Assembly (NCBI GenBank): GCA_034406715.1
Contig: CP137871.1
Coordinates: 1,223,796 to 1,287,795, forward strand
Direction of reading: 5' to 3'
Source: Rhodotorula mucilaginosa
Taxonomy: Eukaryota; Basidiomycota; Microbotryomycetes; Sporidiobolales; Sporidiobolaceae
DNA length: 64,000 bases
The translations under genes and the position numbers were made by a program. Shown piece after piece: positions 56,038 through 64,000 of this stretch. Numbering within the stretch: the stretch's first letter is position 1; each line of letters starts with the position of its first letter. The notes beneath the pieces were generated by a model. That model was not told the origin of the DNA, made no database searches, and worked only from the letters and a program-made list of their open reading frames with translations.

Positions 56038-59000
56038 ATGAGCGACGCAGCATACCCGCCAGTGAGCGAATCAGACTGGCTCGCCTCCACGACCCCGTCC
56101 GCGCAATCCAAGCCGTCGTCGTCGTCGTCGCAGTCCGCACGCGTCCCTCACTCGCCGTACTCGTCCGCACCGCAGCGCACAGCTTCTACAGACTCGTACA
56201 GTGCTCCGCTCTCACACTCCCCCTCGAGGCTGTACTTCCCCACCGCAAACGTCCCTTCGCGAACCTCGTCCGCCGCGTCGAACCAGAGCAGTGCCTACTC
56301 GTCGGCCGAGTATCCCACTCGGGGCGCTAGTCTCGGAGCGGCAACGGCGGCGAGGGATCCGAGTCCGTCTTTGCCGCCCCGAGATCACGACCAACTCGTC
56401 GAGGCCGATGACCACTCGCCCGCAACCTTGGATTCGAACGCAACCTCGCCCCCTCTCTCGATGCCGATGCCAATGCCGGCTCCGATCCCGATCCCCGTAT
56501 CAGAGCCGCCGTCCGAAGCTCCATACGGGGCCCTCCCGTTGTCCAACACCGACTCGAGCGCATACAGCCTCGACGCCGCGGGTTCTCCACCGCCTGCCTC
56601 CTCTTCCGGACTCGGACTCGGATTCGACAGTCCGCAGCCCTCGCTCAGAGGAGCAGAAGCAACACCTCGGTTCGGTGATGGAGGAGGAGGTGCAGATCCC
56701 CCTCCTCCTGCACTGCCACCCCGTCACCGCGAAAACTCGCCTAGAGGAGGGGGACAAGACGGCCTCTCTCCGTCGACGAACAATACGGCTCCGGAACTGC
56801 CCCCACGCCAACCGAGCTTGCTGTCGATCCAGTCCCGGACTGGCGGAGTTGATACGGTTCCGACTGGGTTTGACGAGGGAGCGTTGAGGGCCCTGTGCGA
56901 CATGGATGTGTGTGCTGTTGTCCTCTCTCGGCTCAGGTTTCGGAGAGTTGACGCTCTTGGACCCGGCAGTGCGGAACACCGCTCCTGCTCGACCGGATGA
57001 AGCAGAGCATGACCTCGTGTCGGGCAAGTCCCTGGGTTTCGGGCTAAATCCCTCCGTGGACGAGTGCTGACACCGTGCTCGCAATTCGCAGGAAGCATCC
57101 ACGTTCTTCAAGAAGCGGGCTCAGATCGAAGAAGACTATGCGCGGTCGTTGGCCAAGCTCGCCAAGTCGAGTGCGGAAAGCTACAGCGCCGGCGATGGCA
57201 AGGCTGGGTGCGTGCTTTTGGATTCTCGCGACGCCACGATCTTCGGGTTTGCGAGGAGAACTGACTCGTTTCGGACCCCCCCGCCCCGCCCACCCGCAGC
57301 TCCTACGTCTCGTCCTGGTTGACTTTTCTCCGCACGCACGAAGTCGTCGGCGAGCACCGGCTCAAGTTTGCGGCGCAGCTGAGCGAGATGAGCGACGAGT
57401 TGACGGCGCTCGGGAAGGAGGTCGACAAGAACCGGAAGGCGGCCAAGGAACTGGCGAGCAAACTCGAGAAGGGGTTGCAGGAGCAAGAAGCGTTGGTCGA
57501 TCGGGTGCGTTTGCCCGAGTGGTCACAACCTTGGGATCACCATTTCTTGCTTTGGGCTGACCGAATTCACGTTTACCGCCCTCGAATACCGTCCCCTCGC
57601 CAACAGGCCCGCGTGCGGTTCGACTCGGCCGCTGAAGACTTGGAGCGCCTCTTGGTCCTCAAGCAAGGCGAAATGGTCACGCCCTCGTCGGTCCCTCACG
57701 CCGGCTCGTCCCACGCCGCCGGCGCTAGCTCGAAAGGTCGCTCGTTCGGCAAAGCCATGTCGAAACTCAAGGGGCCGAAGAATGCCGCTCAGTATGCCAA
57801 GCAGGAGGAGGAGGTGCGGACTCGGATGGGACAGACGTCGGATTCGTACCGCGCGCAGGTGTCGGGTGCGCAGTCCCTTCGGCAAGAGTACTTCCAGACG
57901 CAGTTGCCGCGCCTGCTCAGGGTGAGTTCACTCCTTCTTTCGGTGGTCCGAGTTCTTTGCTGACCCTGGAGCCTTTTTATCTCAGACCCTGAAAGAGAAC
58001 GTGGACGAGTTGGACCTCGGCACGCAGTACCACCTCTCGCGGTATGCCTACCTGCTCGAGAATGTCCTCGTCACCGAGGGTCTCACCATCGCACCAGTCT
58101 CGCCCGAGGATGGTCAGTCTCGGGGTTTTTCCGTTTCTAGTTTCGGGTTCTCTGCTTAGCTCGGCAGCTCACACTTTTGATCTCGCCCCCGCGCACAGGA
58201 CCGGGCTTGAAGGCCGTGATCGAATCGATAGACACGAGAGAAGACTTCAAGACGTATATGCAGCAGTACTCGCTCAACTGGCAGATGTCGGGCCATCAAC
58301 GAGGTCCAAAACGAGAAGGGTTCGAGGACGAGAATTTCGTGAGTGGGCGCTGGGGGTTTTCTCCGTTTCCGTCTCCGTCTCGGTCGCTGGGAAGCTGACT
58401 CCCTTTGTCTCCTCGACAGTCTCCCGTCGGTCTCGCACCGAGTCAGCCGTACGCGAACACCAGCCCATCCCAGCCGAGCGTGGCGCCGACGTTCGGAGTC
58501 GATCTCGGCGAGCAGATGCTCCGCGACGGGGTCGAAGTCCCGCGCGTGCTCGAGAAATGTGCCGAGGCGATTGAGCTGTACGGGCTCGAGAGCAAGGGGA
58601 TCTACCGATTGAGCGGGACGACGAGTCGCGTGCAGAGGCTGAAGGCGGCTCTCGATTACGGTGAGCGTGTTTTGCAATCTCTTCTTCTGATCGCCTCGGC
58701 TGACTCTTGCGGGGCGCAGACACCGAGGCGGTCGACTTGCTGTCCGAGGAGAATCTGAGCGACATCAACGACATTGCCGCTGTCCTCAAGTTGTGGTTCC
58801 GCGAGTTGCCCGAGCCGCTCCTCACGTGGGAACTGTACCACGCCTTTATCGATGCTGCCAGTGAGTGCCTTCCTCTGCGAGTCTTTCTCAGGGTCCAAGG
58901 CTGATCCGTTTTACCGGCGCAGAGATCGACAACGACCGGTTACGGCACATCCGACTACACGAGCGGATCAACGAGTTGCCGGATCCGAACTATGCGACGC

Positions 59001-59278
59001 TCAAGTTCTTGATGGGCCACCTCGACAAGGTCGCGCAGCACGAATCCGTCAACCAGATGAGCAGGTCGAACCTCGCGATCGTGTTTGGGCCAAATTTGCT
59101 CGGCGCGCCGCCGCCACAACTTGCGCACCTGTATCCCGGTCCGGGGGCCGTGTCGGGGGCGGACGGGACTCCGCAGTCGAGTGGCGGCGGAGGAGGAGGT
59201 GGGTTGCAGGACATGCAGTGGCAGTGCAAGTGCATCGAGACGATCTTGCTCCACTTTGTAGAGATCTTTGTAGAGTAG
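56038..59278 (+). CDS. RGD1: F-BAR and RhoGAP protein, RGD1-like (854 aa, 10 exons)
   Basis: Membrane-binding GTPase-activating protein for Rho3/Rho4 in polarity and cytokinesis. Exons 56038-56907, 56970-57023, 57092-57207, 57300-57504, 57607-57921, 57986-58112, 58199-58338, 58420-58660, 58720-58860, 58923-59278 (855 codons). The first 280 residues are Ser/Pro-rich and disordered. The F-BAR domain starts CGTPLLLDRMKQSMTSCREA with STFFKKRAQIEEDYARSLAKL. The RhoGAP domain (about 655-850) has the arginine finger in GIYRLSG, DINDIAAVLKLWFRELPEPLL, and SRSNLAIVFGPNLL. The intron after CREA's Arg (57024-57091) starts with GC instead of GT. A Gly/Pro insertion (SGGGGGGG) sits near the end of the GAP domain. 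Confidence 0.94.
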
Positions 59279-59482
59279 GGCTCTCGTTGTTGTGACAATG
59301 TCGTCGGAGTTGGATTGGGATGGGCAGTCCCGGCAGACACGTCGGCTTGAGAAGTGCGTATAGAGGCGCGTTTCGAGGGCAGACCTTTTCGGGCCAGTTC
59401 CGAATGGACAAACTGATGATAGCCACAAATACGGATCTAGTTTCCCTTTCTACGTCGGATCTACTCCACATCTATGCAGAAT

Positions 59483-60646
59483 CTACCACGGCACAGTCTT
59501 GCCCTCGTAATCGATGTAGCGGCCGTTCCATTCTGGCGTCGCAGCGAGGAAGACGTTTTTCGTCCTGCGTGCACGGACCGTCAGCGTCAGCTTTGGCAAA
59601 GGGATCGCGGATCTGGAGGGGAGGGTTACGCACGCAGAACTGACGGCCTCTTCGGTCGTGATGTCTCCGCCTCCGTCAAAGTTGTTCTGCAGAAGGGTTC
59701 ACGGTCAGCCTGCGCTCAGAAACGGTCGCAAGGATCACGCGCGCGCACCATATCGGTCTTGACGTAGCCCGGGTGGATGAGCAAGACGGTGTAGCCCTTG
59801 TCGCCGAGTTCGCGGGCCAGCTTGACACCGTACATGTTCAAGGCCGCCTGAAGTTTGAGATTTCGGTCAGTCGATCGTACTTTTCCTTCGCTGTTTGAGT
59901 GGGGTTTGCGGATCGAGACTACAGACCTTGGACATGGAGTCTATCGTGGACAAGAGCGAGTCAGCCGACCGTCTACGCGCGGGGGGGAAAGAGCCCGAGA
60001 AGTACGCACAGGAAACGCCCGCCGACAACTGCGAGTAGAACCCCTGCATCGACCCGACGATCGAGCTGATGAGAAAGATCTGCTTCGCCTGACCGCTTTC
60101 GAGCAAGGGCCGCAGGTACTGGACCGTAAATATGGCGCCCTCGACGTTGGTGCGGAAGTTGGCGCGCAAGTCGTCCATCGACCTGGAAGTTGCGTTTGTT
60201 AGCGCTCTTTTAGTTTCACGAGCTCCCTCGGCCGCTCCTCACTTACATCTCGGCGGGCGGCTTGTGACCTCCGACAAAGACTCCGGCGTTGACGATGAGG
60301 GTGTCGATGCCCGATTCCTTGACAAACGCGCTCGCTTCCAACTCGCGCGCCGAGTCCCGGACCTTGTCCTCGTGGTCGACATCCCACGCGATGATGTGTA
60401 CGCGACCTTTGTTGGCCGGTTCGGCGGCGAGGGCGTCCAGGAGCTGGGCGTTGGAAGGGTTACGAACTCCGGCGACGACGCGGACGTCAGGGTTCGAGGC
60501 GAGCAGTTCGCGGGTGTAGCCCAATCCCAAGCCGCGGGAGGCGCCTGTGGCCGGGAGAGTTAGACTTTGAGTACGTCTGCAATTCCGAGTCCATGGGGAG
60601 GCTACGCACCCGAGATGAAGTAGGTTTTCGCAGGAGCAGACGACAT
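59483..60646 (-). CDS. Short-chain dehydrogenase/reductase, classical SDR (251 aa, 7 exons)
   Basis: NAD(P)-dependent oxidoreductase of unknown substrate. Exons 60646-60610, 60544-60247, 60182-60010, 59940-59927 (14 nt), 59847-59749, 59686-59634, 59564-59483 (252 codons). The dinucleotide motif TYFISGASRGLGLGYTREL is split by intron 1. DTLIVNAGVFVGG gives the NAG motif. The catalytic residues are Ser in FLISSIVGS and the YSMSK pair, which is assembled from two exons including a 14-nt one. LIHPGYVKTDM follows. The C-terminus EWNGRYIDYEGKTVPW resembles fungal C-factor/sniffer-type carbonyl reductases. Substrate and pathway are not evident from the neighbours. Confidence 0.9.
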
Positions 60647-61035
60647 CAATGAGTCTTCGTGTAGTCTTTCGGAATCGGGGTCGGGGTCGGGGTAGCGCAA
60701 GGAGGCAAGAGCTTGAGAAGCAGCGAGTGAACGGAAAAGAGAGAAGCGTAGTGAAGGGCAGACGTCAGCTGCTGACGCGAGGAGCAAGCAAGTCCGAAAA
60801 GCCGATCGCCGTCTCAGAGTGGAGGCAACAGCTCTCTCGCTGGATTCGCAACTGAGGGGGATCGTGGCGCGATAGACCCCAGTATCAATGCGTGAATTTT
60901 TTTATCCGACCCTCCATGAGCGCACCGGAGCGAGTTGACGAGGGGGTGTAGAATTTTCAGCCAGCCTCGGGTCTTTGCGTGGTCCACCGCGTCGCTCGCC
61001 CACGCACACGCACGACTTTGAAGCACTGTGAGAGG
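60647..61035. other. Divergent promoter between SDR and the membrane-anchored orphan
   Basis: About 390 bp. The only notable sequence is a repeated GGGGTCG unit near 60675-60694, just upstream of the SDR start. No other element is clear. Confidence 0.5.
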
Positions 61036-62202
61036 ATGAGCACCGCCGGCAGCGTCACGATCAGCTACACCACGCTCGCAGAAGTCGCCCTCGTTGCGGC
61101 CCTCGTCGGCGGCATCGCCTACATCGGCAGCTCCAAGTCGGCCAACCAACCCCATCCCACCTCGTCCTCGCAAGCGCCCCAGGCACCGAGTGCTGCCGCG
61201 GCCAAGAAGTCCAACAAGAAGAAGAAGGGATCTGCCAAGAGTGCGCCCGCTGTCGAACCGGTTGTCGAGGCTGCGACCGCCGTGAAAGACCACGTCGTCG
61301 CCGGCGCGTCCGCCGCGGTCCAGCGAGCCCAGCCCGCCGTGCAAGAGGCGGTCGCCCAGGTCAAGCAGGCGTCCGCTCAAGTTGCGACTCGGGTGCAGGA
61401 GGCTGCTGCGACCGCGAAAAAGTCGGGCGGCGCCGGCAAAAAGGCCAACAAGAAGGGAGGAGCCTCTCCCAAGCCGGACGCAACCAAACCGGACGCGACC
61501 AAGCATGCCGAGCAGAAAATCGTCCACGAGCAAGCGGACCGAGCCGACATGGTCGACCCCAAGGACCACCCGCAGGTCGCGCGCGTCATGAAGGTCGTCG
61601 GCGGCAAGGTCGGAGCGGCTCCAGCCCCTCCTCCTGCTCCCTCGGCGGCACAGGATGGCGAGTGGGAGTCGCTCGAGGACGATGACGGTGGTTGGGAGTC
61701 GGTCGTCTCCAAGAGTGGGTCCGGGTTTATTGGGGCATCTCGCGTTTCTCCTCGGCTGACCTGCTGCCTTCCTCAGAACCATCGCGGCCGTCCACGCCGT
61801 CCCTGAACGCGAACGGCTCGTCCGCCGCCGCCTCGCGGGTCGTCCCGGGCCTGCCCACGGCCCAGATGACCAAGAAGCAGCGCGAAAACGCTGCGAAAAA
61901 GGCCAAGGAGCAGTCGGCCAAGGACGCCGCGAACCATGAGCAGGAGGAGCGACTGAGGCAGTACCGTCGCGAGCAGGAGAGGGCGCAGTGGGTTCTTTCG
62001 GTGTTTGAGATATCCTCCGTAGTCGTGGCTGACCCTGATCGCCCCGCACAGACTCGCCGCCGAGAACGCTGCCCGCGCGCGCGCCCGACCCAAGTCGCAA
62101 AACTTTTTCGGTTCCGAACCGACCGCGCCGGCGGCCAAGGTCCTCAGCGGAGGAATGTCGGCCAGTCTCGACCCGACCACCGGTTCGCTCGTGTGGGAGT
62201 AG
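61036..62202 (+). CDS. N-terminally membrane-anchored Ala/Lys-rich protein (346 aa), unknown
   Basis: The last supported gene before the telomere. Exons 61036-61714, 61777-61987, 62052-62202 (347 codons). One membrane helix, VALVAALVGGIAYIG, lies at about residues 17-31 after a short N-terminus. Then comes a Lys-rich linker, and an Ala/Val/Gln amphipathic-helix stretch (VKDHVVAGASAAVQRAQP and following) like apolipoprotein-type repeats. A WESLEDDDGGWESVVSK motif precedes the charged TKKQRENAAKKAKEQSAKD helix and a conserved-looking C-terminus LDPTTGSLVWE. The topology suggests an ER or outer-membrane protein facing the cytosol. I do not know the function. Confidence 0.72.
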
Positions 62203-63300
62203 GAGTTGTCCCTCTTTCTTTTTCGAGGGGTGGGAATGCACGCATGACTTTTGGATTCTGCAGCGCGGGGGTTGGTGTGCTTTTCTTACGGCGCTCGCCT
62301 CTTGCTTTGCCCGCGCAGCGGGCCGGTTATTGTGAAGGGGGGGTACCGGGGAAGCTTGCCGCGAAGCGGCTGTCTGGGCGCTTTCGGTGCTCTTTGCTCA
62401 CGACTTTGACTGCGTCCTGATCGCTTTCCTCAAACGCTCGACCGCTCTCCCCGACCCGCTCTCCTCTCCTACCGCTCTCGCCCACCGTGCTTGACTCACG
62501 AGGTCGTACAGGTTACGCCTGTGCCGGTGCGGGGCTGCGCCTTGCTCGGGAAACCGCACCGAATCGGCTCAAGCGAGTCGTGTGAGTCTGCGAGGAAGAC
62601 CACCTTGCAGCGCAGCTTGCCGCCGCTTTCCAACCAGATTAGGGCCCTTTCAACTGGGCTCATTCCCCTCGTTGGCTCGTAGCAGACCTTTCATCGACCT
62701 TTCGCGATTGCAAGCGCAGGCTGGACTCGAAACTCGGCTCATCGCGCTGAGGAAAACTTTGACCTTGCGGTCTGTCCCGGATTTGCGCGAGAGCTTGACA
62801 GATTGATATATATCAGACTTGACAGGGCACACTACGGCGCTTTCAAATCCTCACACATTGTGGCTCCTGTAGATCCGCTGCTGTCGGAAGCTGAGCTGAC
62901 GCCGAGCGCGTCCGGGTTCAAGTACCCGAGCATTCTCCACGGTCGGGAGTGTCTGATGTTCGAGCGCTACAGTGCAAGGCTTGCCCTGTGGTGGATGATC
63001 AGAATAAGGCTGCAACATAGCTTCCGCTCGATGACTTACAAAAATCGTGTTTTGAGGGTGATCGCGCTCGCTACGTCGCCTTTCTTTCCGTTGAAGATCC
63101 TGTGTGGTCATCAATGTAGTGAACTAGTTGAGACACACTGCTCTGAGGGCTCATTCACTCACACTTTCTGAAGATGCATCTTGACCGCAGCCATAAATAC
63201 AGCCGGTGGGTATACCGCCTGCTTGTGAATACTTGGACCCCTGAGCAGGTACTACGCTCATTGTGCAGCTCAGAGCCTGTACTTTGTAGTGCAAACCTTA
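62203..63300. other. Subtelomeric sequence without supported genes
   Basis: About 1.1 kb with lower GC than the rest. Open frames such as 62803-63171 (plus) have no domain and no splice partners. No transposon ends or telomeric helicase fragment were recognised. Confidence 0.5.
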
Positions 63301-63329
63301 GCATTGCATAAGCTAGCGATTTGCACTAG

Positions 63330-63890
63330 AGGGAATCCTCAGCCTTGATCAAATTGCTTCCTGCCAAACTGGCACCCTCTTGAACCACCAGCTGGCCTTT
63401 TCGACTTCTGGATGGCGCAAATCATCCCGCAAGCTCTACTTTGCTTACACTCCCCGTGGTCAAAACGAGGGAATTCCAAAGGAAATGGAGAGGAAGTGCG
63501 CCTGGAGCTGAAACTTGAGCAAAGTGCTCCGCACCGAGTGGGTGCTTCTTGGACTCACTTCCTCGCCTCTTCAGCTTCGAAATGGCTCACGTCGTCGTTA
63601 ATAGCGGTCATGACTATAGTGACACGGTCAAAGGGAGGGATTTCTTATAAAGATGGAGAGGAACAGCGCTTGAGGCTGAAAGTGGAGCAAACTCCTTCCC
63701 ACCAAGTTGCGCTTTTTCCTCGCACCTGCTTCGGGATTCTGCTGCAGAAGGCTCGAGTGGCCGTCTATAGTGCTCATAGCCACACTCAGATGGTCAAAGG
63801 GAGAGATTTCCCTCCGAAAGTGTTCAGGAATACTGCGTGAGGCTGAAACTTGACCAAACTGCTTCCTATCAACTTGGCGGTTGTACAGCC
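63330..63890 (+). repeat. Degenerate ~167-bp telomere-associated tandem repeat
   Basis: The motif GGTCAAAGGGAGGGATTTC recurs in diverged form at 63458, 63626 and 63792, spaced 168 and 166 bp. Each copy is followed by GAGGAA..GCG..GAGGCTGAAA and then a CTTGACCAAACTGCTTCCT-like segment. A further truncated copy (CTTGATCAAATTGCTTCCT) sits at about 63345. The units are too diverged to code for a protein and lie directly against the telomere. Confidence 0.75.
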
Positions 63891-63893
63891 TAT

Positions 63894-64000
63894 GGGTTAG
63901 GTTAGGGTTAGGGTTAGGGTTAGGTTAGGGTTAGGGTTAGGGTTAGGGTTAGGGTTAGGGTTAGGGTTAGGGTTAGGGTTAGGGTTAGGGTTAGGGTTAG
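63894..64000 (+). repeat. Telomere, (TTAGGG)n reading out to the chromosome end
   Basis: About 18 units of TTAGGG run to the last base of the window. Two early units are TTAGG, missing one G. The G-rich strand points to the right, so this is the right end of the chromosome or contig. Confidence 0.98.

Noticed and set aside
60814-62241. 475-codon minus-strand open frame near the telomere
   Set aside because: Arg/Gly-rich mirror of the 61036-62202 gene, which has splice-consistent exons.
62803-63171. Subtelomeric open frame of 122 codons
   Set aside because: No domain, no splice partners and poor codon bias compared with real genes.

Overview
This window is the right end of a chromosome from a GC-rich fungus, most likely a basidiomycetous red yeast of the Sporidiobolales / Microbotryomycetes (Rhodotorula or Rhodosporidium type). 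The evidence is the dense genes broken by many short introns (about 50-100 nt, GTGAGT/GTGCGT donors, CAG acceptors), strong G/C preference at third codon positions, basidiomycete family members (GT69 mannosyltransferase, SGNH capsule-type hydrolase, Cys-rich metallothionein), and a terminal TTAGGG array. Genus is an inference. For nearly every gene I rebuilt the exons by hand; most of the exon sets listed sum to an exact multiple of three.

Layout. 1-7 kb: sorting nexin (cut by the left edge), a Pol beta-like DNA polymerase, a PP2A activator (PTPA/RRD), and a divergent histone H4/H3 pair. 7-17 kb: a Zn2Cys6 regulator, a divergent GT69 mannosyltransferase / SGNH hydrolase pair, and a 12-exon 2-oxoadipate dehydrogenase E1 (DHTKD1 type). 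17-24 kb: YSC84 family actin regulator, metallothionein, PMP3, and a single-pass membrane protein with PY motifs. 24-27 kb: two tandem, diverged paralogous genes for four-pass membrane proteins that I do not recognise; they only become visible after splicing. 27-36.7 kb: ZDS1, TRM9, a basic nuclear orphan, an NmrA-like oxidoreductase. 37-43 kb: QNS1 (13 exons), HUS1, a zinc-ribbon protein. 43-45.6 kb: a gene-poor gap holding a broken mitochondrial ribosomal protein L32 gene. 45.6-55.8 kb: VCX1, an MMT1-like metal transporter, SEC6, DCC1, MMS2. 56-62.2 kb: RGD1, a short-chain dehydrogenase, a membrane-anchored orphan. 62.2-64 kb: subtelomere without convincing genes, a degenerate ~167-bp repeat, then the telomere.

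Themes. Genome maintenance is over-represented: Pol beta-like polymerase, HUS1 (9-1-1 clamp), DCC1 (Ctf18-RFC), MMS2 (PCNA polyubiquitination), H3/H4. Two genes act on PP2A (PTPA and ZDS1). Metal and ion handling is carried by metallothionein, VCX1, the MMT1-like CDF and PMP3. The parts I consider most worth a second look are the tandem four-pass membrane family, the divergent GT69-SGNH glycan pair, the repeated CCTAGGTTC element in the H4/H3 promoter, introns placed inside or next to start codons, and the subtelomeric repeat.
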